Assembly: GCF_000802225.1 (NCBI RefSeq)
Contig: NZ_JTDI01000006.1
Coordinates: 62,001-126,000 of the forward strand
DNA: 64,000 nt
DNA from: Novosphingobium malaysiense
GTDB taxonomy: Bacteria; Pseudomonadota; Alphaproteobacteria; Sphingomonadales; Sphingomonadaceae
Direction of reading: 5' to 3'
In this document: positions 53,552 to 62,475 of the stretch, one piece after another
How the letters are laid out: every line of letters begins with the position of its first letter
How positions within the stretch are numbered: position 1 is the stretch's first letter
Program-made: the position numbers and the translations under genes
The notes under the pieces: model-generated
Seen by the model: the letters and a program-made list of their open reading frames with translations, nothing else
What the model was told of the DNA's origin: nothing
Database searches by the model: none

Positions 53552-54715
53552 ATGCGAGCCACACCGGAATTCGACTTCGGACTGAGCGAAAGCGCGCAGA
53601 TGATCCGTGAGACGGTCGCGCGCTTCGCCGACGAACAGATCGCGCCGCTGGCCGCGAAAGTAGATGCGGAGGACTGGTTTCCCCGCGATCTCTGGCCGGC
53701 TATGGGCGAACTGGGCCTGCACGGCATCACCGTCGAAGAGGACTGGGGCGGGATCGGCCTCGGCTATCTCGAGCACGTCATCGCCGTGGAGGAGGTGAGC
53801 CGGGCATCGGCATCGGTGGGCCTGTCCTACGGCGCGCATTCCAACTTGTGCGTAAATCAGATCCGTCGCTGGGGTACGGATGCGCAGAAGGCAAAGTACC
53901 TGCCGAAACTGATCTCCGGTGAGCACGTGGGCAGCCTTGCCATGTCCGAGACGGGCGCGGGATCGGACGTCGTCGGCATGAAGCTGCGCGCCGAGGCGGT
54001 CGAGGAGGGCTTCCGGCTCAACGGCACCAAGTTCTGGATCACCAACGGCACATATGCCGATACCCTGGTGGTCTATGCCAAGACCGATCCCGCTGCCGGT
54101 TCGAAGGGGATCACGGCCTTCCTGATCGAGAAGGGCATGGAGGGCTTCTCGATCGGGCAGAAGATCGACAAGATGGGTATGCGCGGCTCGCCCACTTGCG
54201 AACTGGTGTTCACCGATTGCTTCGTGCCCGCAGAGAACGTCATGGGGCCGCTGCACGGCGGTGTGGGGGTTCTGATGAGCGGGCTCGACTACGAGCGGGT
54301 GGTGCTGGCCGGGCTGCAGATCGGGATCATGCAGGCCTGTCTCGACACCGTCATTCCCTACGTCCGTGAGCGGCAGCAGTTCGGCAAGCCCATCGGTGCA
54401 TTCCAGCTCATGCAGGCGAAGGTTGCTGACATGTACGTCGCGCTGCAATCGGCGCGGGCCTATGTCTATGCGGTCGCACGGGCCTGCGATGCCGGGCAGA
54501 CGACGCGGTTCGATGCGGCAGGCGCGATCCTGCTCGCCAGCGAGAACGCCTTCCGGGTCTCCGGCGAGGCGGTTCAGGCGCTGGGCGGCGCGGGCTATAC
54601 CAAGGACTGGCCGGTCGAACGCTACCTGCGCGATGCCAAGCTGCTTGACATCGGCGCGGGCTCAAACGAGGTCCGCCGCATGCTGATCGGGCGCGAACTC
54701 ATCGGCGCGGCCTGA
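53552..54715 (+). CDS. isovaleryl-CoA dehydrogenase-type acyl-CoA dehydrogenase
   Basis: 387 residues from ATG 53552, with GAGAGGAA nearby; the open frame 54 codons upstream is not conserved. The sequence matches isovaleryl-CoA dehydrogenase along its length, including the catalytic Glu248 in GLDYERVVLAG and the C-terminal GGAGYTKDWPVERYLRDAKL. It normally oxidises isovaleryl-CoA in leucine breakdown, though other branched or short acyl-CoAs are possible. No 3-methylcrotonyl-CoA carboxylase genes are near, so it may serve the local pathway rather than leucine catabolism. Followed directly by a decayed SMP-30 gene. Confidence 0.9.
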   Translation: MRATPEFDFGLSESAQMIRETVARFADEQIAPLAAKVDAEDWFPRDLWPAMGELGLHGITVEEDWGGIGLGYLEHVIAVEEVSRASASVGLSYGAHSNLCVNQIRRWGTDAQKAKYLPKLISGEHVGSLAMSETGAGSDVVGMKLRAEAVEEGFRLNGTKFWITNGTYADTLVVYAKTDPAAGSKGITAFLIEKGMEGFSIGQKIDKMGMRGSPTCELVFTDCFVPAENVMGPLHGGVGVLMSGLDYERVVLAGLQIGIMQACLDTVIPYVRERQQFGKPIGAFQLMQAKVADMYVALQSARAYVYAVARACDAGQTTRFDAAGAILLASENAFRVSGEAVQALGGAGYTKDWPVERYLRDAKLLDIGAGSNEVRRMLIGRELIGAA

Positions 54716-55026
54716 CCGAGGCCGGGGCTGTACGCATTCTGGCGAAAGACCTGCTGTTCCCCGAGGGCCCGGTCGCGTTGCCCGACGGGGATGTCGCGCT
54801 CGTCGAAATGGGCCGGGGAACGGCCACGGTCGTGGACCGGGACGGGGCTATCGAACGCCGTGTCGAAGTTGGCGGCGGCCCCAACGGGGGAGGTGACGGT
54901 CCTCTAGGGGCTGTCGGTGAGCGCTCCTAGATGATGCCCAATGATCTTGTCTTCGATGACAAGGGGGGCTTGTGGTTCACCGATTTCGGCATATCCGGTG
55001 CACGCACATGCCAGCTGGGGACTAAG
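54715..55026 (+). pseudogene. decayed SMP-30/gluconolactonase-like gene
   Basis: In one frame the sequence reads VRILAKDLLFPEGPVALPDG, then EMGRGTATVVDRDG and GGGPNGGGDG, typical of the first propeller blades of SMP-30/gluconolactonase, then an in-frame TAG (54928) and, in the same frame, MMPNDLVFDDKGGLWFTDFG. About 50 residues between GPNG and NDLVFD are missing, and similarity ends soon after. It has one stop codon plus a deletion, so it is not functional. A lactonase here would once have followed the dehydrogenase directly. Confidence 0.7.
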
Positions 55027-55182
55027 GACCAATCACCCAGCGTCCGATGGCCTTCCTCGTTCCCGGCCGTTTACATCTCCCCGCTGATTCTTGAGGTATG
55101 GAACGGGGTATGAAATCCCGGATGTAGGTATCGTGTCTAACGGCACCGGCGGCTGACCAAAGGTGTAAAGGATATTGGCTGC
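55027..55182. other. intergenic gap after the SMP-30 remnant
   Basis: Contains no recognised gene. It separates the SMP-30 remnant from the convergent TetR gene. Confidence 0.5.
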
Positions 55183-55866
55183 TCAGTTCGATGGAGCGTG
55201 CGCCCGCTTTCCAACAAAGTTGATGAAATGGTCGGTCAGGATGTCGACGATCAGAAAGTCGGCGGCCAAACTTAGGCTGCGAGCCGCATGGTTGCTCTGG
55301 TCCAGAATCTCGTAGAGCAAAAGGGATGCCTCGACGTAGCGCCGCCGATCCGATTGTGCACGGGCGTCGAGCGCGAAGGCGGGGATAGTCTTGCCGAGTT
55401 CCTCGATGATAGCGTCGATGAAGGCATGTCCTTCCTGGGCAAAGCCGCTCTCGATGACGTTGGCCTGCATGAAGGCTTGAAGAATCGCGCGTTGTTCGCG
55501 GTCGATCGCGAAGATCGAGGCGATCCATTCCCGCACCGTGGAGCGGTCCTGAAAGTCCTTTTGGCCGATGGCGGCAATCATCGGCATGTGCGCGCGCGAA
55601 TTGGCGCGAAACAGCTCGGATGCAATCTCTGCCTTGCCGCCGAAGTGGCGGTAGAAGGTCATCCGGCTGACGCCTGCGCCCGAGGCGATGTCCTCGACCG
55701 AGACCGGCGCATAGCCGCGTTCGCAGAATTCGGTCGCGGCGGCGCGCAGGAGCCGGCTGCGGGTGTCCTTCTTGCGGCGGTTCTGGAATTCAGCCAGTCC
55801 CGCAGGAACGGCGGCTGACGCATCGCCAGCCGCCGCCTCGTCAATCTGGGCGCCGTGGTCGCTCAT
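55183..55866 (-). CDS. TetR-family transcriptional regulator
   Basis: 227 residues. HTH: APVSVEDIASGAGVSRMTFYRHF, after the helix 1 stretch RSRLLRAAATEFCERG. The N-terminus carries an Ala-rich extension. Its ATG overlaps the stop of the amidohydrolase gene (ATGA), so both are translated from one mRNA. A 17-bp palindrome before the amidohydrolase (57644-57660) is the natural candidate for its operator, giving negative autoregulation of the operon. Ligand unknown. Confidence 0.92.
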   Translation of the reverse strand: MSDHGAQIDEAAAGDASAAVPAGLAEFQNRRKKDTRSRLLRAAATEFCERGYAPVSVEDIASGAGVSRMTFYRHFGGKAEIASELFRANSRAHMPMIAAIGQKDFQDRSTVREWIASIFAIDREQRAILQAFMQANVIESGFAQEGHAFIDAIIEELGKTIPAFALDARAQSDRRRYVEASLLLYEILDQSNHAARSLSLAADFLIVDILTDHFINFVGKRAHAPSN

Positions 55867-57605
55867 TCCGCCGCGATCGCCAGCGGTTCCTGTGTTTCCG
55901 GTCCGACGAAGCGCCCCGGATAGCGGCCGGTGAATTCGCCGCGATCGAAGGTCGGCTCGCCGTTGACCAGCGTCAGGCGCATCGGCGCGGGATCGCGCGT
56001 ATATCGGTAGGTGCGGCCGCCGGTGCCGTCCCAGACATCCCAGGTCTTCTTCTCGGGGCGCATTTCGATCTCATCGAGATTGAATACGGTGATGTCCGCG
56101 ACTTTGCCGACTTCGATCAGGCCGCGATCGTGCAGACCGAAGAATTGGGCCAGCCGCCAGGTCAGCATGTGCACGCCCTGCTCGATCGAGATGATGTTCC
56201 GGTCGCGAACGTAGTCGGTCAGGAGGAACACGTTGTAGCCTGCCCCGCAAAACAGCTTGCCGTGTGCGCCGGCGTCGCTGACGTTGGCCAGCGAATGGGT
56301 ATCGACGAGGAGCTTTTCGAGAATCTCCTCGTTCTTCTCCCACGACTTCTTGAGGATCACCGATTCCTGGCCATTGTTGAGCACCCATTCGGCCATGGCA
56401 TCGGAAGCGTGCTCGATCCCGGTCTGCGCCATGTAGTCGGCGAGCGTCACGCCGATCGGGCCGTAGCCGGACTCGCTTTCGCGCAGGAACAGCGCGTCGG
56501 GCTGGTGCAGGTAGGAGTGTGCGAACTGGTTGTCCCAGGCCTTACGGGCCCGGGCGCGCCATTCGGGATCGTTCAGCATCGCTACCTTGGCGTCCCAACC
56601 GGGGGTGTTGACCAGTTCCTGCCAAACGGGATTGCCGTTCTGGCCGAACACCAGCGTGCGCCCGAAGTTGATTACCGAGGTTGGCGAAAGGACATTGAAG
56701 CTGGTGTAGATCGGCAGCCCCTCGGCCTTGAACTGCTCGTGCAGTTCCTCGGCGCGGGGCAACTGGGGCTTCATGTAGTCCAGCACGGGCATGCCGGCCC
56801 ACTGCATCCGCACGCCCGTCTTCTTCGCAAGCTTGCCGAAGCGTTCGAGGCTGTCGTTGGCGGTATGGCGCATAAAGTAGTCGAGAATGACCTGCAGGGA
56901 CGCGCCGGGATAGCGCGCGACCACGCGCATCAGCGCTTCGAGCTCGGCATCGTCGGCAAGCTGCGAGGGCAGGGGGCGTTCGTACTTGTCGTAGTCGAGG
57001 AAGTTGGACGAGAGCCCCATCGCGCCTGCCGCCAGCGCGTCTTCGAGCAGTCCGCACATCCGGGCGATCTCGTCCGGCGACGCGGCGCGCGACCAGGCAT
57101 CCTGCCCCATCACCGCCAGCCGCAGCGGAATGTGGCCGCAGAACGCGCAGAAGTTCAGCGGCAGCCGGACCTTGGCCTCCATCGAAGCCTTGTATTCGCT
57201 CCACTTGGTCCAATCCCACGGCACGATGGAGCGCATCGGCTCTTCGGGGATGTCCTCGAAGTAGTTGAAGATGTCGATCACGTTCTGACGGTCTTCCTCG
57301 CTCGCAGGTGCGGGTGCCATCGAGAAGCCGCAATTGCCGTTGATCGAAGTCGTCGCGCCATAGGCCGGAAGCGGATCGAGGTTGGGGGACCACCAGACAC
57401 CGCCGTCCCAGTGGTTGTGTGTCTCGATCAGGCCGGGCGTGACATAACATCCGCTGGCATCGAACACGCGCTCGCCGGTGCCCGGTTCCAGGTCCTTGCC
57501 GATGTCGACGATCTTGCCGCCGGCCACGCGAACATCGGCGGCATAGGCCGGGGCGCCCGAGCCATCCACTACCGTGCCGCCCTTGATGAGGGTGCGGATT
57601 TCCAT
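55863..57605 (-). CDS. D-aminoacylase-like amidohydrolase (second copy)
   Basis: 580 residues from ATG 57605, with GGGAGA 6-7 nt upstream. HNH metal motif is His63-His65; metal-bridging Cys92 is in GNCGFS; Asp in SDAGAHGKLF. It matches the N-acyl-D-amino-acid deacylase family in length and composite domain layout and is a distant paralogue of the protein at 4712-6448. It shares an operon with a TetR regulator. In sphingomonad catabolic loci such enzymes recur with no amino-acid genes beside them, and the substrate is uncertain. Confidence 0.88.
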   Translation of the reverse strand: MEIRTLIKGGTVVDGSGAPAYAADVRVAGGKIVDIGKDLEPGTGERVFDASGCYVTPGLIETHNHWDGGVWWSPNLDPLPAYGATTSINGNCGFSMAPAPASEEDRQNVIDIFNYFEDIPEEPMRSIVPWDWTKWSEYKASMEAKVRLPLNFCAFCGHIPLRLAVMGQDAWSRAASPDEIARMCGLLEDALAAGAMGLSSNFLDYDKYERPLPSQLADDAELEALMRVVARYPGASLQVILDYFMRHTANDSLERFGKLAKKTGVRMQWAGMPVLDYMKPQLPRAEELHEQFKAEGLPIYTSFNVLSPTSVINFGRTLVFGQNGNPVWQELVNTPGWDAKVAMLNDPEWRARARKAWDNQFAHSYLHQPDALFLRESESGYGPIGVTLADYMAQTGIEHASDAMAEWVLNNGQESVILKKSWEKNEEILEKLLVDTHSLANVSDAGAHGKLFCGAGYNVFLLTDYVRDRNIISIEQGVHMLTWRLAQFFGLHDRGLIEVGKVADITVFNLDEIEMRPEKKTWDVWDGTGGRTYRYTRDPAPMRLTLVNGEPTFDRGEFTGRYPGRFVGPETQEPLAIAAE

Positions 57606-57643
57606 CTGATTTCTCCCAGTTCGAATCGGCTTTGCCGTAAATA

Positions 57644-57660
57644 CGTTACAATATGTCACG
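57644..57660 (-). promoter_or_regulatory. candidate TetR operator of the amidohydrolase-TetR operon
   Basis: CGTTACAATATGTCACG has arms CGTnACA and TGTnACG, with 6 of 8 base pairs symmetric about a central base. It starts 39 bp upstream of the amidohydrolase ATG, inside an AT-rich region suited to a promoter. The co-transcribed TetR is the obvious candidate regulator. Confidence 0.5.
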
Positions 57661-57782
57661 CATTACGTCCGGACAGGAATAAAATGCAATAGGTTTGATG
57701 TATTAATCGGTTCGGGATCATGCCGCCGAGGCAGTTTGAGGCTCTGCCCCGAGTTCCGTGCAGATGGAATTCCGCTGTTGGA

Positions 57783-57798
57783 TTCCGTCATGACGGAA
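57783..57798 (+). promoter_or_regulatory. perfect 16-bp palindrome
   Basis: TTCCGTCATGACGGAA is completely self-complementary. It lies 139 bp before the start of the next plus-strand gene in the divergent control region. Perfect symmetry of this length suggests an operator, maybe for the IclR gene downstream. Confidence 0.4.
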
Positions 57799-57851
57799 CC
57801 GATACTTGGCGATCGTCCGAACCTGAAGGAAAGCAGTCTGGCCACCGTGCG

Positions 57852-57911
57852 ACGTGCCGCAAGGGGGTGGGCGTGCCTGTCGTGACCGGAAGGCTTCACC
57901 TTGCGGCACGT
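57852..57911 (+). repeat. inverted repeat in the leader of the unknown gene
   Basis: ACGTGCCGCAAGG (57852-57864) and CCTTGCGGCACGT (57899-57911) form a perfect 13-bp stem with a 34-nt loop. It ends 25 bp before the ATG at 57937 and could form an mRNA hairpin near the ribosome-binding site or serve as operator. Confidence 0.45.
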
Positions 57912-57936
57912 GGCACGACACTGGGAGATCTGGACC

Positions 57937-58971
57937 ATGACAACCGACCTGACCGGCGGCTTCGACCCGTCATCCGAATATGTGCTCACCGAGCCGCAGA
58001 CGACGCCGGGCATGCAGGAGGGCGTCAACTGGTGGCTGTGGGATGATGACGGTCGGTTCGGCATGCCGCGCCTCGCGGTCGAGGCCTATGCGCCGGACTG
58101 GAACAATCAGCAGGTGCAGATCAACGTGATCGAGCCCGGCGGCCGTTTGCTGCGCAACTGGGATTTCGCGCCTGCCCACAAGGTTCTCGGCCCGGACGGC
58201 AAGGCGTCGCACTTTGGCAGTGGCGGCTTGTGGTTCGATTGCATCGAGCCGTTCAGGCATTACCGCGCGAAGTACTTCGGTGCCGCCTACGAGGGCACGT
58301 TCGCGGCCATGGTGAAGCCGGATTTCGCGACCGGGAAACTGGCCGGTCTGGCGTTCGACATAGAGGCCGAATGCGTCGTCCCGCCGTGGAAGCAGGGCAC
58401 GATGTCGAGCGAGGCCTCCGAGCGCATGGCCAGCGGCACCGAGGCGGATTTCATGGGCGGCAAGCGTGTCGAACAGCTCTGCCGGATCAAGGGTACGGTC
58501 AACCTCGATGGCCGCAACCGCGCGTTCACGGGCGGCGCGCTGCGCATCCGGCGTACCGGGGTGCGCAAGATCACGGGCTTCTGGGGGCACTGCTGGCAAT
58601 CGGCGGTTTTCCCGAGCGGCAAGGCCTTCGGCTATATCGCCTATCCCCCGCGTCCCGATGGCGCGCAGTCCTACAACGAGGGATACCTGTTCCTTGGCGA
58701 TGGCGAACTGATCCCGGCTCGTGTCGTGCAGGCGCCCTGGCTCACCGAAATTCGCTTCTCGGGCGAGGATGTTGGCCTCGTCCTCGAAACGGCGGACGGT
58801 GCCCGTTACCAGATCGGCGGGGAGACCTTCGGCGGGATGCCCAGCATACACTCGCTGGCGGAAATGCCCCCGCTGCTGCAGTCCATCGTGCGCTACAGCT
58901 GGGACGGGGAGAGCGCCTACGGCATGATGGAGCGCTCCAACCTGGCCGAACGGGTCACGATGCCGGCATGA
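57937..58971 (+). CDS. uncharacterised protein, possibly DUF7064/DUF7065-type
   Basis: 344 residues from ATG 57937, with GGGAG about 9 nt upstream; a TTG twelve codons earlier is less likely. No signal peptide. The sequence is rich in Trp, Gly and Tyr with alternating hydrophobic strands (EGVNWWLWDDDGRFGMPRLA, GSGGLWFDCIEPFRHYRAKY, ITGFWGHCWQSAVFPSG), which suggests a beta-rich fold like the AttH or carotenoid-hydratase type. Related proteins are common in sphingomonad catabolic clusters. No catalytic residues can be assigned. Followed by IclR, sulfotransferase and MFS genes. Confidence 0.6.
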   Translation: MTTDLTGGFDPSSEYVLTEPQTTPGMQEGVNWWLWDDDGRFGMPRLAVEAYAPDWNNQQVQINVIEPGGRLLRNWDFAPAHKVLGPDGKASHFGSGGLWFDCIEPFRHYRAKYFGAAYEGTFAAMVKPDFATGKLAGLAFDIEAECVVPPWKQGTMSSEASERMASGTEADFMGGKRVEQLCRIKGTVNLDGRNRAFTGGALRIRRTGVRKITGFWGHCWQSAVFPSGKAFGYIAYPPRPDGAQSYNEGYLFLGDGELIPARVVQAPWLTEIRFSGEDVGLVLETADGARYQIGGETFGGMPSIHSLAEMPPLLQSIVRYSWDGESAYGMMERSNLAERVTMPA

Positions 58972-59223
58972 ACCTGAATACACACGGGCCTTGCCCGGAC
59001 GAACCCTCGCGCCTCCGCCCCGCCATCACCCGCACGAAGATCGGGGCTGACGCCTTGCACTCCGCATGCTTTTGGCCGACCCCTTGTATTGGCCGCCGGG
59101 AGTCGGTCGACAGGCAGGGATGTGCTTCGAAAGCTGGGCATGGAAACCACTCATCCTCAAGGCAGGCTCGATGGGGGAAGCCCCGCCGAAGCGGGATCGG
59201 GAACGCCGGGCAGGAGCGGGCTG
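58972..59223. other. intergenic gap before the IclR gene
   Basis: Holds an alternative in-frame ATG for the IclR gene at 59140, but no conserved protein and no other gene was seen. Confidence 0.5.
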
Positions 59224-59994
59224 GTGAGCGAGCGCAATCTGTCGAAGTCTGCGCTACGGGCACTGGAGTTGCTGGAGTTCTTCGCGGCGCGGCGCCGACC
59301 GGCACGGGCGAGCGAGGTTACGCGTTCGCTGGGGCTCAGCCATTCGAGCGCCGACCAGTTGCTCAAGACGCTGGCCTCCCGGGCCTATCTCATTTTCGAT
59401 TCCACTCAGAAGCTATATTGGCCCTCGCCGCGGCTGCTTGCTTTCGCGGAAACGCTCGACGAGAGCTACTTTGGGGGCAACCGCTTGCAGATGCTGATGC
59501 AGTATCTGGTGGACAGGACGGGGTGCAGCGTCGCGATCTCGACCCCGGTCGGGCATGTGATGCAGTTGACGCATTTCCTCGCGCCGCCGGGCAAGATCTA
59601 CGACCGTCCGCCGGGCGAGCTGTTCTCGATCTTCTCGTCCGCGGCGGGCGCGGCGATCATGGCGACCTGGCCCGTCGCGACCGTGCGGACGCTAATCGCC
59701 GAGGCCGCGGACGAGCTCGGCGAGATGGCGGCCCGGGCGGACACGATCATCGCCAATCTGGCCGAGGTGCGCGAGAACGGGCATGCGTTCGGCGGCCTGC
59801 ATCGGCGTGCGGACACCTGCTCGGTGGCGATCGCGCTGCCGCAATCGGGCGTGAACAACGAACTGACGCTGAGCTTGCGCGGGGCCATACCGGTGATGGA
59901 GGCGCGGCGCTGGCATTATGCTGCAATGCTTCACGAGGCTGTGGCCAGCATCATCGCGCCTGCGCCACCCGAACGCTCCGCAATTTGGGAATGA
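59224..59994 (+). CDS. IclR-family transcriptional regulator
   Basis: 256 residues from the GTG at 59224, which has AGGAG 7 nt upstream; the ATG at 59140 would give 28 more residues but has no ribosome-binding site. The HTH follows the start (SKSALRALELLEFFAARRRPARASEVTRSLGLSHSSADQLL). The C-terminal effector-binding domain is complete (AAGAAIMATWPVATVRTLI). It lies between the unknown gene and the sulfotransferase gene, and may regulate this group and the opposite receptor gene. Confidence 0.85.
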   Translation: MSERNLSKSALRALELLEFFAARRRPARASEVTRSLGLSHSSADQLLKTLASRAYLIFDSTQKLYWPSPRLLAFAETLDESYFGGNRLQMLMQYLVDRTGCSVAISTPVGHVMQLTHFLAPPGKIYDRPPGELFSIFSSAAGAAIMATWPVATVRTLIAEAADELGEMAARADTIIANLAEVRENGHAFGGLHRRADTCSVAIALPQSGVNNELTLSLRGAIPVMEARRWHYAAMLHEAVASIIAPAPPERSAIWE

Positions 59995-60034
59995 CGCCTC
60001 GCCGGAATGCCGGGGCTCCGTGGGGGACGCCGGC

Positions 60035-61180
60035 ATGATGGACGTTTCCCAGCTGATAAAGGCTGCGAAAGAGGCCACGGGCCTGACGCAGTTCGGTGAG
60101 GATGGCTGGCAGGTGGGCCTGGAAATCCTGGTGCATTCCGCCAACCGCGAGGCAGGCCTGAACGCGATTGGCGCGGGCACGATCGAAGCGATGCTGGTCG
60201 GCTTGCTGGCGCAGCGCCTCCAGGTCGAGGACTGGTATGCGCGCCACCCGGAAATCGATGAGCAGGCGATTACTGCGCCGCTGATGGTCCTGGGGCTGCC
60301 GCGCACCGGTTCCACGGCCTTGCACAACCTACTCGCCGCCGATCCGAGCGTGCGCGTGCTGCGTAACTGGGAGTCGACCGCGCCGTGCCCGCCCCCCGAG
60401 ACTGCCACGCAGCATACGGACCCGCGTATCGCGGCGATGGCCGAGCAGATGGTCATGCGCGATCTTGCGATGCCGCGCATGAAGCAGATGTTGCCGATGA
60501 CGGCGACCTCGCCGATCGAGGACCAGTTCCTGATGGCTCTGGACTTCAAGTCCCAGGTCTTCATGCCGATGTTCCGCATCCCGTCGTATGTCGAGTGGTT
60601 CGACCACGAAGCGGATCTCGTTCCCACGTTCCGCTACGTGAAGCGGGTTTTGAAGTTGCTGCAGTGGCGCTGCCCGCCGTCACGTTGGCGATTGAAGAAT
60701 CCGACGTATTCGCAATGCATCGAAGCGCTCGATACCGTGTTCCCCGATGCCCGGTACTGCATGACCCATCGCGACGTGGAGGACGTGATTCCTTCGGTTG
60801 CCGATCTCTATTTCGAGATGGCGCAAAGGAATACCGAACGCCCGGATAAGGCTTGGATAGGCGAAGCGACCGCAAGTAATTGCGAACTTGGCATGCGCCG
60901 CACGATCGCCTTTCGGGACAGCGGCAACGAAGACCGTTTCCTCGATCTTCATTTCAAGCCGCTGCAATCGGATCCGATTCCGCGCATCGAGCGGCTCTAT
61001 GCCTTTCTCGGCGAACCGTTCAGCGAGGAAACGCGGCGGAACATGCTTGCCTGGCGGCAGGCGACCCCGCGCGACAAGCATGGACGGCACAAATACAGCG
61101 CGGACGACTTCGGGCTTGATAAACAGGCGTTGCGTGCGCGCTTCACGTTCTATTACGACCGCTTCGGCGCGTCCGGGTGA
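60035..61180 (+). CDS. sulfotransferase family protein (PF13469-type)
   Basis: 381 residues from ATG 60035 with GGGGGA upstream. PAPS-binding motif PRTGST begins LGLPRTGSTALHNLLAADPS near residue 90; the second phosphate-binding region is RYCMTHRDVEDVIPS. No signal peptide. Soluble sulfotransferases move sulfate from PAPS to alcohols, phenols or sugars. In catabolic clusters of this order such proteins often stand beside beta-rich unknown proteins. No PAPS-synthesis gene is in the window. The MFS gene follows by 28 bp. Confidence 0.85.
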   Translation: MMDVSQLIKAAKEATGLTQFGEDGWQVGLEILVHSANREAGLNAIGAGTIEAMLVGLLAQRLQVEDWYARHPEIDEQAITAPLMVLGLPRTGSTALHNLLAADPSVRVLRNWESTAPCPPPETATQHTDPRIAAMAEQMVMRDLAMPRMKQMLPMTATSPIEDQFLMALDFKSQVFMPMFRIPSYVEWFDHEADLVPTFRYVKRVLKLLQWRCPPSRWRLKNPTYSQCIEALDTVFPDARYCMTHRDVEDVIPSVADLYFEMAQRNTERPDKAWIGEATASNCELGMRRTIAFRDSGNEDRFLDLHFKPLQSDPIPRIERLYAFLGEPFSEETRRNMLAWRQATPRDKHGRHKYSADDFGLDKQALRARFTFYYDRFGASG

Positions 61181-61208
61181 AGCGGGACAGAGGCCGCGGG
61201 GAGAGAAT

Positions 61209-62402
61209 GTGACACAAGCCGGAGAGGAGTGGCGGCGCAGCTGGGCCCTGCCGGTTGTCGGCGCCATGGGTATCGCGGGAACGACGCTGTTCCCCGCCAT
61301 CAGCGGGCTACTGCTGATACCGTTGACCGAGACGTTCGGCTGGAGCCGGGCCGAAGTCTCGATCGCGCTTCTGCTGCAGATGCCGATCGCGCTGATTGCC
61401 GGGCCCTGGTTTGGCAAGGTGATAGACCGTCGCGGTGCGCGGCGCGTGTTGCTGGCTGGCATTCCTCTCGCCGCCGTGAGCATGGCCCTGCTGGCCTTGG
61501 TCGGCCAAGCGATATGGCAGTGGTGGGCGCTGGTGGCCTTGATGGGGGTGGCTCTGGCTCCGGTTCTCCCGGTAGGCTGGATGGCGGCGATCATCAGCCG
61601 TTTCGATGCATCGCGCGGACTGGCGCTGGCGCTGGCGCTGGCCGGCGTCGGCATGGGGGCGGCGGCCTGGCCGGTTCTGGGGGCACTGGTGCTGGACAAT
61701 TTCGGCTGGCGGGCGACGTTCCCGGTGCTTGGGCTAGGCTGGGGGCTGGTGCTTTGGCCGCTGGCCTATCTGACACTTCCGCGCGAGGCTCCGGCCAGCG
61801 AGGAGGGGGGCGCTGCGGCCCCGCGCATCGGCCCAATCCTGCGCACACGCGCGTTTCTGATGCTGACCGCGGCGGGCAGCCTGTTCATTGCGTCGATCTA
61901 TGGCTTCAATCTCAATCTGGTGCCGATCCTGACCGGGCTCGGCTATACCATTCCCGCGGCGGCAGGCATTGCCGGGATGGCCGGGCTCACCGCGATCGTG
62001 GGGCGGATCATCACCGGCCTGCTGCTGGACCGGCTGCCGACACGCCCGCTCGCCACGGCCGTCTTTCTCGTTCCCTTGCTGGCTATCGCCCTGTTCCTGC
62101 GTGCGGATGAGGCGGGCTGGATGCCGGTCGTTGCCGTGATATTGATGGGTTTCTCGCTCGGTTCGGAGAGCGACATCATCGCCTATGTCGCATCGCGCCG
62201 GTTCGGGGGTGCCGTGTTCGGATCGGTCTACGCCATCGTCAGCGCCATTTTCGCCTTTTCCTCGGCGCTGGGGCCGGTGCTGGCGAACCACATCTACGAC
62301 GGGCACAGCTCCTATCATCCCTACTATCTCGGTGCGATGCTCGCGATCATGCTCGGTGCCATACTGATGGCGCTTCTGCCTTACCGACAAAGCGCCGACT
62401 AA
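61209..62402 (+). CDS. MFS transporter
   Basis: 397 residues from GTG 61209 with GGGGAGAG close upstream; the longer open frame overlaps the sulfotransferase gene. Twelve predicted membrane spans. TETFGWSRAEVSIALLLQ is typical of oxalate/formate or monocarboxylate-type MFS transporters, and the RGARRVLLAG loop follows span 2. It probably imports or exports an organic acid or an aromatic compound. Same transcript as the sulfotransferase gene. Ends before a terminator that serves the opposite receptor gene. Confidence 0.88.
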   Translation: MTQAGEEWRRSWALPVVGAMGIAGTTLFPAISGLLLIPLTETFGWSRAEVSIALLLQMPIALIAGPWFGKVIDRRGARRVLLAGIPLAAVSMALLALVGQAIWQWWALVALMGVALAPVLPVGWMAAIISRFDASRGLALALALAGVGMGAAAWPVLGALVLDNFGWRATFPVLGLGWGLVLWPLAYLTLPREAPASEEGGAAAPRIGPILRTRAFLMLTAAGSLFIASIYGFNLNLVPILTGLGYTIPAAAGIAGMAGLTAIVGRIITGLLLDRLPTRPLATAVFLVPLLAIALFLRADEAGWMPVVAVILMGFSLGSESDIIAYVASRRFGGAVFGSVYAIVSAIFAFSSALGPVLANHIYDGHSSYHPYYLGAMLAIMLGAILMALLPYRQSAD

Positions 62403-62416
62403 GCGCCTCGGCCCAC

Positions 62417-62450
62417 AAAAAAGTCCCCCGGAGGGCATATTCCGGGGGAC
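62417..62450 (-). terminator. terminator of the minus-strand receptor gene
   Basis: On the minus strand a 10-bp stem (GTCCCCCGGA/TCCGGGGGAC, loop 8 nt) is followed by a T-run (A-run at 62417-62422 on the plus strand). It may also stop the plus-strand transcript from the MFS gene. Confidence 0.85.
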
Positions 62451-62475
62451 ACTTGAGCCTGTTCGTGCAGGCTGG

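Noticed and set aside
56130..57692. Plus-strand open frame opposite the second amidohydrolase
   Set aside because: Antisense shadow with no domain features.
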